From: an uncultured Lachnospiraceae bacterium
Lineage (GTDB): Bacteria > Bacillota > Clostridia > Lachnospirales > Lachnospiraceae
Assembly (NCBI GenBank): GCA_902781895.1
Contig: CACZLA010000001.1
Span: 62,001 to 126,000 of the forward strand
DNA length: 64,000 bases
Direction: 5' to 3'
Of this stretch, positions 25,873-33,613 are shown piece after piece; position 1 is the stretch's first letter, and every line of letters begins with the position of its first letter. The notes beneath the pieces were generated by a model that saw nothing but the letters and a program-made list of their open reading frames with translations, searched no databases and was not told where the DNA came from. The translations under genes were made by a program, and so were the position numbers.

Positions 25873-26631
25873 ATGAAAACACTGGGTGAAACTCTCGCTC
25901 TTTACAGAAAAAAAGCAGGCTACTCACAGATAGATGTGGCAGCCATGCTCACGAAAAATAATTATCCTATTAAAAACAAGGGGATCTCAGCATGGGAGAA
26001 GGGACTGGCACACCCCAACGCCACACAGTTCCTTCTTCTATGTAAGATGTATGGCATAACGGATATATACTCAGCCTTCCTGGAACCGAATCCCGACAAC
26101 CCTCTCTCTGTTCTCAATAGCGAGGGTAAAGAAAAGGCTTTGGATTTCATAAGGATTCTGTCCCTTACCAAGGAATACAGTATAGCTGCCGGCAGTTCAG
26201 ACCATTCAGTCAAAGCTGTTAAGTCAGCCAATCCGAAGGATACTCCCCCCGTTTCCCCTGCAAGAATACAGCGGGAGCTTCCGCTCTTCCATCTGGCCGC
26301 ATCAGCCGGTACGGGTGAATATCTTGACGGAGACGCATATGATATGGTCATAGTCGGAAGCGAAGTACCTGACTCCGCAAGCTTCGGCATCCGCCTTAAC
26401 GGTGACAGTATGACTCCGAGATATCTGGATGGGCAGATAGTATGGGTACACCGCACCACCGAACTTATGGACGGGGATATCGGAATTTTCTCTCTGGACG
26501 GAGAAGCATATTGCAAGCGGCTTCATAAGGAAAAGGGACGTATAGAACTGCTGTCCATCAACCCCGCTTACAGACCCATTCCCATAAAAGAAGGAAGCGA
26601 CTTCAGAATATACGGCAGGGTGGTCAGCTGA
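25873..26631 (+). CDS. XRE helix-turn-helix / S24 (LexA-like) self-cleaving repressor
   Basis: A 252-residue repressor. Residues ~1-70 are an XRE helix-turn-helix (GETLALYRKKAGYSQIDVA, GISAWEKGLAHPNATQ). A ~65-residue linker leads to a C-terminal S24 peptidase domain with a likely Ala-Gly cleavage site in AASAGTGEYL, catalytic Ser in LNGDSMTPRY and catalytic Lys in EAYCKRLH. It should therefore respond to RecA filaments or a similar signal by autocleavage. Unlike LexA it has an XRE rather than a LexA winged helix. No phage genes are around. Likely targets are its own promoter and the divergent 84-residue gene. Confidence 0.88.
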   Translation: MKTLGETLALYRKKAGYSQIDVAAMLTKNNYPIKNKGISAWEKGLAHPNATQFLLLCKMYGITDIYSAFLEPNPDNPLSVLNSEGKEKALDFIRILSLTKEYSIAAGSSDHSVKAVKSANPKDTPPVSPARIQRELPLFHLAASAGTGEYLDGDAYDMVIVGSEVPDSASFGIRLNGDSMTPRYLDGQIVWVHRTTELMDGDIGIFSLDGEAYCKRLHKEKGRIELLSINPAYRPIPIKEGSDFRIYGRVVS

Positions 26632-26637
26632 CCACCC
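26618..26637. repeat. 20-bp perfect palindrome over the repressor stop codon
   Basis: GGGTGGTCAGCTGACCACCC is fully self-complementary and contains the TGA stop (26629-26631). As RNA it forms an 8-bp stem with an AGCT loop. It has no U-tract on either side. It may protect or end the mRNA between the convergent genes, or be a protein site. Confidence 0.6.
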
Positions 26638-26664
26638 CGGTGGGGATACAGAAAAGGCTTCTTT

Positions 26665-27897
26665 TTAGCTTCTTCTTATCTTTTTCCTTTTTTTACTCTT
26701 ATACATATCAGCATCAGACTTGGCAATATACTCTTCCAGATATGTATCCGAATCATAGGATTCCATAGTGCTGAAACCAAAGGATACACTAAGCTTCTGA
26801 TCAACTATCTTGAAAATATCCTCCATCTCATTCAGGACATTCACAAAACGTCTTGCAGTGTCAGTATCCGTTTTTTCAAGAAATACAACGAATTCATCAC
26901 CGCCCATTCTGCAGATAACAGCAGACTCGGGAAGTATGGTCTTCATCATGGTTACCGACATTCTTATATATTCATCTCCTACCATATGACCGTATTTGTC
27001 ATTTATATTTTTCAGGTTATCACAGTCTGCGGAAATAATACTTATCGGGAACTTATCCGGACTTACATTCTTTACATAATTCTCATAAAAAGTTCGATTA
27101 TTAACTCCGGTCAGTTCGTCGGTAAAGGAAATCTTTTCCAGCTTACGACGAAGCAGCTCCTCTTCGGTGACATCATTTATAAGTGCAATGATTCCCTTGA
27201 CTCTTCCGTTTTCATCCTTGAGAGGTTCCTTTATAAGCTGCAGGAATTCCTGCTGATCATCCTCATTTTCCTCAATAATATAGGAAGTTCCGACTCCGGA
27301 GCTGATGATCCTTTTATCGGACTCCATAGCCTTTTTTGCATTTTCAGTATCTTTTCTTATCTCCAGATCAGTCTTTCCTGCTATGGTCCAGTCCGGATCA
27401 TCATAATGGTCCAGATGATGCCAGTACTGCGTACTGAAAACATATCTTCCCTCATCATCCTTCAGATAAACAAGGGACGGAAGGACACGAAGCATATCTG
27501 CAAATTCATTAAAGGAAAGTGAGTTCACACTTTGTGATACATTACCTACTCTGTTATAGATAATATTTTCTCTTTCAGACGAATCCAGTATATCAATCAC
27601 AGGACCACCAAGGAATTTTTCATCCTCTTCGATAGTATCCAGACCGGGTATGACAAATATAGGAACGGCAAACAAAAATGTATTGCTGTCCTTGATCCAT
27701 GAAATAAAATCATCAATCCCATACCAGACTGATGGCTTATGGATAATAATACCGGTAATATCCGCTTTATTATCATTAACAAAAGCCTTAACCTCTTCAA
27801 AGGTCTCTATTTTATGCAGCTCATACTTTTTTTCAAGTATGTTCTCTATAGTTTTTATCCCCTCATAATCCTTAGAAAGTAAAACAACTTTCTTCAT
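26665..27897 (-). CDS. PAS-GGDEF diguanylate cyclase with receiver-like N-terminus
   Basis: A 410-residue soluble protein. Residues ~1-115 look like a receiver fold (MKKVVLLSKDYEGIKTIENIL) but lack the acidic pair and the phosphoacceptor Asp (IIIHKP at its place), so it is a pseudo-receiver. A PAS domain (~130-245: LPSLVYLKDDEGRYVFS) ends with a coiled linker. The GGDEF domain (~255-405) has DELTGVNNRTFY and RMGGDEFVVF, so it should make cyclic-di-GMP. The start at 27897 has AAGGAGA; an ATG 30 nt upstream has no ribosome site. It is monocistronic by context. Confidence 0.92.
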   Translation of the reverse strand: MKKVVLLSKDYEGIKTIENILEKKYELHKIETFEEVKAFVNDNKADITGIIIHKPSVWYGIDDFISWIKDSNTFLFAVPIFVIPGLDTIEEDEKFLGGPVIDILDSSERENIIYNRVGNVSQSVNSLSFNEFADMLRVLPSLVYLKDDEGRYVFSTQYWHHLDHYDDPDWTIAGKTDLEIRKDTENAKKAMESDKRIISSGVGTSYIIEENEDDQQEFLQLIKEPLKDENGRVKGIIALINDVTEEELLRRKLEKISFTDELTGVNNRTFYENYVKNVSPDKFPISIISADCDNLKNINDKYGHMVGDEYIRMSVTMMKTILPESAVICRMGGDEFVVFLEKTDTDTARRFVNVLNEMEDIFKIVDQKLSVSFGFSTMESYDSDTYLEEYIAKSDADMYKSKKRKKIRRS

Positions 27898-27985
27898 ATC
27901 TTTCTCCTTGTCCGCCGGTAGAAACATATTTTGGCTAATAATATTCTCTTGATAATTATATCAAATATAATACTATTTTTCAGCT

Positions 27986-28011
27986 TAAAAATGGGAACAG
28001 CTCATCTTCCC
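27986..28011 (-). terminator. Weak hairpin after the MFS gene
   Basis: Minus-strand GGGAA-N9-TTCCC (28011 to 27993) is followed by ATTTTT. It lies just past the MFS stop codon and may end the S1-MFS transcript. Confidence 0.45.
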
Positions 28012-28012
28012 T

Positions 28013-29185
28013 TTATTTTTCCTTCCTTACCGAAGCCAGTAATGTTACTAGTGTTCCAATAACAGTAATTATCACTCCACCTAAAAGCATAAATCTTGTT
28101 CCGCCGTAATTTATTAAAGCTCCGCCGATAAAGGTTCCGGCAACAACTCCGAAGGCATCCGCAAATGTCATTACCGCCTGACCTGTTGCCTTATCCTCCG
28201 GTTCCATACATTCATCCGCATAGGTTGCCTTTGCTGCCACCATAAGTCCGTAGGTCACTCCCTGCATCAACTGGATCAGATAGATCATTGTCACATTTCC
28301 CGCAAACAGGTATAGAACGCCTCTTATAATATATAATCCACAGGATATGAGCAGTAAAAGTTTGGACGACTTGATCACACGGCGATTTATAAATCCGTAG
28401 ATAAATAATATGGGAAGTTCCATAATTGAAGCTATAGCCAGTGACGTTCCCAGATTCCCACCGGTTCCTCCCACATCTTCAACTACTCGGATAAAAAATA
28501 TAGTCAGCATATTGTGATAAACAAAAATCAGAGTCACACCTATGGATATAACAAAAAAAGCAGGATATTTCTTAATAAAATCAGTGATTTTAGTCTTCTT
28601 TTTTTCCGTATCCGCATCCTGCTTCTGAGAAGCAGGATCACCGGGATCAGGCATAATAAATACAACCACCAAAAGCGCTGCTGTCAAAACAGCGGTAGTA
28701 GTCAAAACAATCCTGCCTCCCCGGTTGTCCGTCAGCTTTCCGATAATATAAGACGCTACGGCAAAAGCAGCAGAGCCAACTCCTCTGATGACTCCATAGT
28801 TTACCGGCATTCCTTTAGACGTATAGTCAAAACCGGACAGATTCACCAAAGGCATCATGATCAGCTGGACAACCATTATCAGGCCATACAGGATCAGCTC
28901 GCAGATATCCCCATGGATAAACAATCTTGATACTGCAATCGCAAGTTCAATACCTCCGAATAACAGCAGAAGCTTCTTCCAATTCCAGTGCATAGTACTA
29001 TCTGCTATTCTTCCGACCACAATCTGTATCACCGCACCCGCCGCACATGCTCCCGAGATAACAAAGGAGATAACCAGGTCAGATATACCAATGTCAGCAA
29101 GATAATATGTCACATAGCTGAATATGACACAATGCACTGCATAATAAGCCGCCATAAGGCCCGAACATTTCAAATTAACTTTCAT
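28013..29185 (-). CDS. MFS transporter, 12-helix, LacY/NHS-like
   Basis: A 390-residue major facilitator protein with about twelve hydrophobic helices and a charged central loop (PDPGDPASQKQDADTEKKKTK). The loop after helix 2 reads GRIADSTMHWNWKK, a degenerate G-x-x-x-D signature. The overall pattern fits the MFS_1_like/nucleoside-symporter-like group, with GVIRGVGSAAFAV in the first half. Substrate cannot be read from sequence. Its ATG is 32 bp after the S1-domain gene, so they are probably co-transcribed. Confidence 0.85.
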   Translation of the reverse strand: MKVNLKCSGLMAAYYAVHCVIFSYVTYYLADIGISDLVISFVISGACAAGAVIQIVVGRIADSTMHWNWKKLLLLFGGIELAIAVSRLFIHGDICELILYGLIMVVQLIMMPLVNLSGFDYTSKGMPVNYGVIRGVGSAAFAVASYIIGKLTDNRGGRIVLTTTAVLTAALLVVVFIMPDPGDPASQKQDADTEKKKTKITDFIKKYPAFFVISIGVTLIFVYHNMLTIFFIRVVEDVGGTGGNLGTSLAIASIMELPILFIYGFINRRVIKSSKLLLLISCGLYIIRGVLYLFAGNVTMIYLIQLMQGVTYGLMVAAKATYADECMEPEDKATGQAVMTFADAFGVVAGTFIGGALINYGGTRFMLLGGVIITVIGTLVTLLASVRKEK

Positions 29186-29217
29186 TCTTCTTCCACTCTT
29201 CTTTTATTTCAACCATC

Positions 29218-29916
29218 TTATAATTTTAATCCATCTAAAATATCTCCAAGGGATGTTCCAAGTCCGTCTGATTCAGGAAGTACAATATCCTCATCAAGGG
29301 GCTGTTCCTGCGGATCATCCAGAAGAGCCTTTATTGAAAGTGATATTTTGCCATCCTTGATATCGATGACCTTAACATCAACCTCCTGACCTTCCTTAAG
29401 AACCACTCCCGGATGCTTGATCCTGTTATGTGATATCTGTGAGATATGAACCAGTCCTGACAGACCGGAACCGATATCAACAAATGCTCCGTATTCCTTT
29501 ATGGTAGCAACCACTCCATGATATACCTGTCCCGGCTTAACATCACTAAGCTTCTTCTTTCTGCTGTCCTCCTGTTTTTCTTTAAGTATCTCCCTTGCAG
29601 ACAGAATCAGTTTATCTGCTTCCATATCCGCTTCAAAGACTCTGACCTCAATCTCCTTATCCAAAAAAGGATCACAATCGTCTATTCTTTCTATAGATAG
29701 TTTTGAAATAGGAATAAAAGCTCTTATCCCTTCAAAATCGGCAACCACACCACCCTTAACAACTTCACTTACCGTAACGGTGATATTCTCCTGCGATTCC
29801 TGAAGTTCCTCGGCCTTTTTCCAGGCAAGAAGTTCATCAGTATTATGAACACCATCCCCCATAAGACTGTATGATTCTTCCAGCATTCCCTCATAGTCCT
29901 TCATTGATTCTCCCAT
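29218..29916 (-). CDS. S1-domain RNA-binding protein (two S1 motifs)
   Basis: A 232-residue protein with two S1/OB domains. The first (~45-110) is VTVSEVVKGGVVADFEGIRAFIPISKL; the second (~128-200) is PGQVYHGVVATIKEYGAFVDIGSGLSGLVHISQIS. It is shorter than ribosomal protein S1 (usually four or more motifs in Firmicutes) and resembles the RpsA-like proteins of clostridia. It probably binds mRNA. The ATG at 29916 follows GAGGT at 7 nt. It leads a two-gene operon with the MFS gene. Confidence 0.87.
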   Translation of the reverse strand: MGESMKDYEGMLEESYSLMGDGVHNTDELLAWKKAEELQESQENITVTVSEVVKGGVVADFEGIRAFIPISKLSIERIDDCDPFLDKEIEVRVFEADMEADKLILSAREILKEKQEDSRKKKLSDVKPGQVYHGVVATIKEYGAFVDIGSGLSGLVHISQISHNRIKHPGVVLKEGQEVDVKVIDIKDGKISLSIKALLDDPQEQPLDEDIVLPESDGLGTSLGDILDGLKL

Positions 29917-29976
29917 TTCAATACCTCACTTTCATTACTTTAAAAACTTATAAAAGTATTTAAAAACTCAGAAAAA

Positions 29977-30006
29977 ATCATAAACACTATGATACGAGGT
30001 TGTCAA
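29977..30006 (-). promoter_or_regulatory. Promoter of the S1-domain gene
   Basis: TTGACA (30001-30006) and TATGAT (29977-29982) are 18 bp apart on the minus strand. Confidence 0.65.
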
Positions 30007-30028
30007 CAAAAAATACGTTCTGAAGCTG

Positions 30029-30056
30029 TTGATATTATTTGTTTTTGTTTTATAAT
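30029..30056 (+). promoter_or_regulatory. Promoter of tcdA
   Basis: TTGATA (30029-30034) and TATAAT (30051-30056) are 16 bp apart, 44 bp before the ATG at 30101. Confidence 0.7.
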
Positions 30057-30100
30057 TCTCTTATATTTATATTGATATTTTTTCAGGAAAGGATGTTTTA

Positions 30101-30805
30101 ATGTCAGAACAGTTTTCGAGAATGCAGCTTTTATATGGCGCTGATGCTATGAATCGTATAGCCGCGTGTCGTGTAGCCGTATTTGGAGTAGGCGGAGTGG
30201 GTGGATATGTTGTAGAGGCACTTGCTCGTTCCGGGATAGGCGCCCTTGATCTGATAGATAATGACAAGGTTTGTCTTTCCAATATCAACAGACAGATAAT
30301 TGCAACAGAAAAGACTGTCGGAAGGTATAAGGTTGATGTGGCAGAAGAAAGAATAAAGGATATTTCACCCGAGTGCAAAGTCAGAACCTATAAGACTTTT
30401 TATCTCCCCGAAACACAGGATCAGTTTGATTTTCGTGAGTATGATTATGTTGTGGATGCTATTGATACGGTAACCGGAAAACTGACTATAGTGGAGAACG
30501 CAAAAAAAGCCGGAGTCCCTGTGATCTCCTCCATGGGTGCAGGAAATAAAATAAAATCCGCACTGTTCGAGGTTGCTGATATTTATGAAACTTCCATCTG
30601 CCCCCTGGCAAAGGTTATGCGACGCGAATGCAGAAAGCGCGGCATTGATTCCCTTAAGGTAGTATATTCAAAGGAGCCACCTATACAGCCACTTGAAAAC
30701 ACATCAGAAAAGCCGGTTCCCGGCTCTACTGCCTTTGTACCATCTGTTGTGGGACTGATAATTGCAGGGGAGATAATAAATGATCTATCCGGAAAAAATA
30801 AATAA
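30101..30805 (+). CDS. tcdA: tRNA threonylcarbamoyladenosine dehydratase TcdA
   Basis: A 234-residue E1-like (ThiF/MoeB) ATPase that dehydrates t6A37 to the cyclic form ct6A in tRNAs reading ANN codons. The nucleotide-binding loop is VFGVGGVGGYVVEALARSG and the ATP-contacting segment is IDNDKVCLSNINRQ. VDAIDTVTGKL is also conserved, and SSMGAGNK fits TcdA. The CxxC zinc motifs of ThiF/MoeB are absent, as in TcdA. Its usual sulfur-transfer partner genes (csdA/csdE) are not nearby. Confidence 0.93.
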   Translation: MSEQFSRMQLLYGADAMNRIAACRVAVFGVGGVGGYVVEALARSGIGALDLIDNDKVCLSNINRQIIATEKTVGRYKVDVAEERIKDISPECKVRTYKTFYLPETQDQFDFREYDYVVDAIDTVTGKLTIVENAKKAGVPVISSMGAGNKIKSALFEVADIYETSICPLAKVMRRECRKRGIDSLKVVYSKEPPIQPLENTSEKPVPGSTAFVPSVVGLIIAGEIINDLSGKNK

Positions 30806-30815
30806 TCTTTCGAAA

Positions 30816-30844
30816 TTGCGAATTTCCTGAATCTAAGTTAAAAT
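30816..30844 (+). promoter_or_regulatory. Promoter of the 40-residue membrane peptide gene
   Basis: TTGCGA (30816-30821) and TAAAAT (30839-30844) are 17 bp apart, 55 bp before the ATG at 30900. Confidence 0.6.
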
Positions 30845-30899
30845 AGGAGTGATGTTAATTCACACAATATCTCTATATTTTTAAAGGGGGTAACGTATC

Positions 30900-31022
30900 A
30901 TGAAAAAAGATAGAGAAATACCTATTCCTCTTCTGGCATTTACCTTTTTCTACGCCGTAGCCATTTATGTATTTCTTCTCGGTTTCTTCTTCTGGCACTG
31001 GCACAAGGAAGACTCGGAATAA
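30900..31022 (+). CDS. 40-residue single-helix membrane peptide
   Basis: The frame from ATG 30900 to TAA 31020-31022 has GGGGG 9 nt upstream and its own promoter. The product is KKDREIPIP, one transmembrane helix (LLAFTFFYAVAIYVFLLGFF) rich in aromatics, then WHWHKEDSE. The charge pattern predicts the N-terminus inside. No function is known to me. Gene signals are good for such a short frame. Confidence 0.65.
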   Translation: MKKDREIPIPLLAFTFFYAVAIYVFLLGFFFWHWHKEDSE

Positions 31023-31053
31023 GATATTATCAGGGAGGGGAGTATCAGACATA

Positions 31054-31785
31054 TTAATCATCATATGATGAATAAAACTCTTCTCCCGTGTCAAGGCACA
31101 GGACAGCAAGTCTTCCGCCGGGTATATGTGCTCCGCAATCAATGGCTATATGGTTGTTTTTCTTAAATATATATCCCGGCTTTGGATTTCCCTCAATAAA
31201 CTGTGTGGGTGTATGACCACTCACTGTATATTTGTCAGGAAAATACTGAATGTCATAATCAGCTCTGTCCCAGACCATTTCAAAAACAGAATACTCCTCT
31301 ATCTTTTTATCGGGGCGATAATTTCCCAGCCCCGCATGTACCAGAAAGTAATCCTTATCTCCTACAGTAACTTCTTCATACAAAGAAAAATCCTTAAAAA
31401 ATTCCAGAACCTCCATCTGTGTTTCCCTGTCCAACGCACGGAATTCTTTTAGTGTTGTATCACAACCGTTTATCTTCCACGAAACTATATTATTTATCGT
31501 CATGGCATCCATAGAGGCTATGGATTCATTTGTAATCTCCTTCATCAGAAAATCAAGACAGTCGATAGCCATCAACTCATGATTTCCAACAAGACAGATA
31601 ACATTCGGCATCTCCATAAGCTTCAGAACAGTTTTAATGGGATGAGGACCTCTGTCGATCAGATCCCCAAGCACGTAAAGTGTATCTTCATCATTCAGTT
31701 TTATTTTTTCGATAATATCCATAAGGAGATCATATTGTCCATGAATATCAGACATAACGTATGTAGCTATGGTGATCACCTCCAT
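31054..31785 (-). CDS. PPP-family metallophosphatase (PphA/PrpE-like)
   Basis: About 240 residues with all metallophosphoesterase motifs: SDIHGQYD, LGDLIDRGPHP, VGNHELM and the C-terminal SGHTPTQF with YFLVHAG. It removes phosphate from Ser/Thr proteins or hydrolyses dinucleotides in related enzymes. The start is uncertain. The ATG at 31785 has only weak GGAA upstream. A perfect GGAGGTGATC site lies inside the frame, 8 nt before an ATA codon at 31770, where relatives usually begin (M-A-T-Y-V-M-S-D-I-H-G). An AUA start giving 238 residues is therefore possible. It follows the cyclase-family gene by 28 to 43 bp. Confidence 0.88.
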   Translation of the reverse strand: MEVITIATYVMSDIHGQYDLLMDIIEKIKLNDEDTLYVLGDLIDRGPHPIKTVLKLMEMPNVICLVGNHELMAIDCLDFLMKEITNESIASMDAMTINNIVSWKINGCDTTLKEFRALDRETQMEVLEFFKDFSLYEEVTVGDKDYFLVHAGLGNYRPDKKIEEYSVFEMVWDRADYDIQYFPDKYTVSGHTPTQFIEGNPKPGYIFKKNNHIAIDCGAHIPGGRLAVLCLDTGEEFYSSYDD

Positions 31786-31813
31786 ATTTCCATCAGTTAA
31801 GTAAGCTTCTTCC

Positions 31814-32407
31814 CTATAACTCCACCAGAGTTGCCCTGCATGGTGCTCCGTCGGCTCCACCCAGATTGAGAGGTGCTGCATTCAGCAGATATACTCCCTC
31901 CGGAACACTTTCAAGTCTGATTCCCTCAAGGAGTACTATCTCCGCTCCCAGCATAATGAGGTGAACCTCCTTCGGTGCGTCCTCGGGACCAACGGTCTGT
32001 GACTCATTTCCATAAAGCTTTATTCCCGCAGCTGCAAAAACCTTCGCAGCCTCAGCAGTCATGGTGGCGTCCCCCTTCACAAGGATCCTCTCTACAGCCC
32101 TCGGATCACATTTTTCTGCCTGACTGAGAATCTTCTCTGCATCCTCTGCAGTAATATCTCCCTCATGCTCTGCCACATATGCATAACCGATAAATCTGTC
32201 CATATCCACCTGGTCTATGGTCTTTCCGTCGTTTACAAAATGATATGGTGCATCCACATGTGTTCCGTTATGTGCACACATTTTAAACTCAGTCAGGTTG
32301 CAGATATCTCCCTTATCTATATCCATCATGATTGTTCTTTCCGGACTTGGATCACCCGGAAAAACCCTGCACCCGAATACTTCCTGTGCTATATCATATA
32401 TCTTCAT
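31814..32407 (-). CDS. Cyclase/kynurenine-formamidase-like metal hydrolase
   Basis: A 197-residue protein of the cyclase family (KynB-like). The metal-binding signature is AHNGTHVDAPYHF; a second His/Glu cluster includes YGNESQTVGPEDAP. The family hydrolyses formyl-kynurenine, isatin or related cyclic amides; no tryptophan-degradation genes are nearby, so the substrate is open. The ATG at 32407 with GGAG 9 nt upstream is preferred over one at 32422. It heads an operon with the phosphatase. Confidence 0.85.
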   Translation of the reverse strand: MKIYDIAQEVFGCRVFPGDPSPERTIMMDIDKGDICNLTEFKMCAHNGTHVDAPYHFVNDGKTIDQVDMDRFIGYAYVAEHEGDITAEDAEKILSQAEKCDPRAVERILVKGDATMTAEAAKVFAAAGIKLYGNESQTVGPEDAPKEVHLIMLGAEIVLLEGIRLESVPEGVYLLNAAPLNLGGADGAPCRATLVEL

Positions 32408-32469
32408 AGTTTCAGTCTCCATTCCCGAACGTTATTACTTGTTGTTCATGTCTCTAACGGTTTCATCGT

Positions 32470-32498
32470 ATCATATATCTTAGTTTTTTTCGAGTAAA
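32470..32498 (-). promoter_or_regulatory. Promoter of the cyclase-phosphatase operon
   Basis: TTTACT (32493-32498) and TATGAT (32470-32475) are 17 bp apart on the minus strand, 62 bp before the ATG at 32407. Confidence 0.55.
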
Positions 32499-32502
32499 TC
32501 AT

Positions 32503-32535
32503 AAAAAACCCGAATTATTCCATGAATAATTCGGG
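32503..32535 (-). terminator. Terminator of the 76-residue protein gene
   Basis: A perfect 12-bp stem (32509-32520 with 32524-32535) and 3-base loop, followed on the minus strand by TTTTTT. It lies 16 bp after the stop codon at 32552. Confidence 0.92.
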
Positions 32536-32551
32536 CTTATATATAAAAGGA

Positions 32552-32782
32552 TTATTTTGTAAAAATCTGATTACTTACTATATCCCAGACCTTACTGTCA
32601 CATCCATATACACCACCGGCTGCATCAACGAAGGATCTGTATTCTTTCATTTCTTCCTGAGAAATCTGTTTTCTTGCATATATTGCTTCATTTTCATCAT
32701 CCTTCTGTGGCTTTATTTCATTACCGTACTTATCAGTTCCCGGCTCTGTACATGTACACATAACTTTCTTCAGATTTCTCAT
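32552..32782 (-). CDS. 76-residue protein resembling the C-terminus of the solute-binding lipoprotein
   Basis: The sequence shares PGTDKYGNE..., then ...SQEEMKEYRSFVDAAGG, with the C-terminal part of the lipoprotein at 19467 (KGTDKYGNEFLD, TEDELKEYRKIIDNID). The residues between are similar in layout. It has no signal peptide and stops where the larger protein continues for ~30 residues. A strong GAGGAGG site 5 nt before the ATG and a strong terminator after it suggest real expression. It could be a remnant of a lost solute-binding gene or a retained mini-protein. Confidence 0.65.
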   Translation of the reverse strand: MRNLKKVMCTCTEPGTDKYGNEIKPQKDDENEAIYARKQISQEEMKEYRSFVDAAGGVYGCDSKVWDIVSNQIFTK

Positions 32783-32881
32783 AACATCCTCCTCAAAAAC
32801 TCATTCATTTGTTTTCATCGGGGACATACTACTCAAAAAAAACATCAATTTGGCATCAAAAATGATGTTTTTTCAAAAAAA

Positions 32882-32920
32882 TAAAAAAGAAAAGACGCCG
32901 ATATCTCAGCGTCTTTTCTT
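32882..32920. terminator. Strong intrinsic terminator of the cls-HAD operon
   Basis: A perfect 12-bp stem (32887-32898 with 32909-32920), 10-base loop, with A/T tails on both sides. It lies ~135 bp after the HAD gene stop. It could also end a short RNA started at 32963-32991. Confidence 0.85.
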
Positions 32921-32957
32921 TTACACTATTTATATAAGAAACTTGTAGGTTCCTCGT
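32882..32957 (-). ncRNA. Possible short RNA between promoter-like site and terminator
   Basis: TTGGGA (32986-32991) and TATACA (32963-32968), 17 bp apart on the minus strand, would start a ~75-nt transcript ending at the strong hairpin 32887-32920. No open frame or known RNA family was recognised. The alternative is an incidental promoter in the 3' region of the HAD operon. Confidence 0.25.
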
Positions 32958-33053
32958 TGAACTGTATATATAGTAGCATGTCTTTTCCCAAAAGGGTTGA
33001 ATAATCCGTAAAAAAGCTTTAAACAAATTGTAAATGTTATGTTCAAAATCTGT

Positions 33054-33605
33054 TCATATTTCTTCTTCACCGAAATCACGTTTTCTTATCTTGTCCGCAC
33101 AGTCAATAACCTTTTCCTTCCAGTCATCATCCTGGGCGTTCAGCTGAAAAACGTTATAGCCATACTGTTTTCCCAACGAAACCACTATAGCCTCATCATC
33201 TATATGAAGGGATATCCTGTATCTGTTGGGGAGCTTCTGCGGAAGCTGCTGTTTGTTATCTCTCTGGACCTCCTTCAGATGACGGGTTCCGTTTATTATA
33301 CCATCAAACTTTATATGGTAATGGCGGAAAAGATTCCTGATGTAGCTCTCAGTTCTGAAGGACGAGGTATATACCCACACTTCATATCCCAGCTCCTGAA
33401 GAGTATTTATCACATCCGGAGTTCCAAGTCGAAGACGTTCCTTATATATTTTATTAAAGGGAAATCTCAGGGGTGGTTCTGTTTTGTGTGTTTCAGGCAG
33501 CACGAAAAGAACTTCATCCAGATCGAATGAAACACGCATTTTTTCATGATTTTCTAAACGAGCTTTTTTCATTTTCCTATCCAATCCTTTTAATGCAGGA
33601 TCCAT
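33054..33605 (-). CDS. Stand-alone HAD-superfamily phosphatase-like protein
   Basis: A 183-residue HAD-like protein. Motif I is SFDLDEVLF (nucleophile Asp and acid Asp), motif II WVYTSS, motif IV LHIDDEA. There is no large cap domain. RFPFNKIYKERLRLGTPDVI, GYEVWVYTSS and KFDGIINGTR closely match the HAD half of the ParB-HAD protein encoded just upstream (8 bp gap), so the two are paralogues, probably acting together. Substrate unknown. Confidence 0.8.
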   Translation of the reverse strand: MDPALKGLDRKMKKARLENHEKMRVSFDLDEVLFVLPETHKTEPPLRFPFNKIYKERLRLGTPDVINTLQELGYEVWVYTSSFRTESYIRNLFRHYHIKFDGIINGTRHLKEVQRDNKQQLPQKLPNRYRISLHIDDEAIVVSLGKQYGYNVFQLNAQDDDWKEKVIDCADKIRKRDFGEEEI

Positions 33606-33613
33606 TTCCCTTA

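Noticed and set aside
25391..26631. Prophage or SOS mutagenesis cassette
   Set aside because: The S24 repressor has no phage, integrase, dinB or umuC genes beside it.
32840..32875. Plus-strand terminator at CATCA-N4-TGATG
   Set aside because: Five-base stem only, AT-rich surroundings and no plus-strand gene that needs it.
32921..33053. PreQ1 riboswitch downstream of the HAD gene
   Set aside because: A GGTTCC-like stretch caught the eye, but the conserved core and A-rich tail are missing and no queuosine gene follows.
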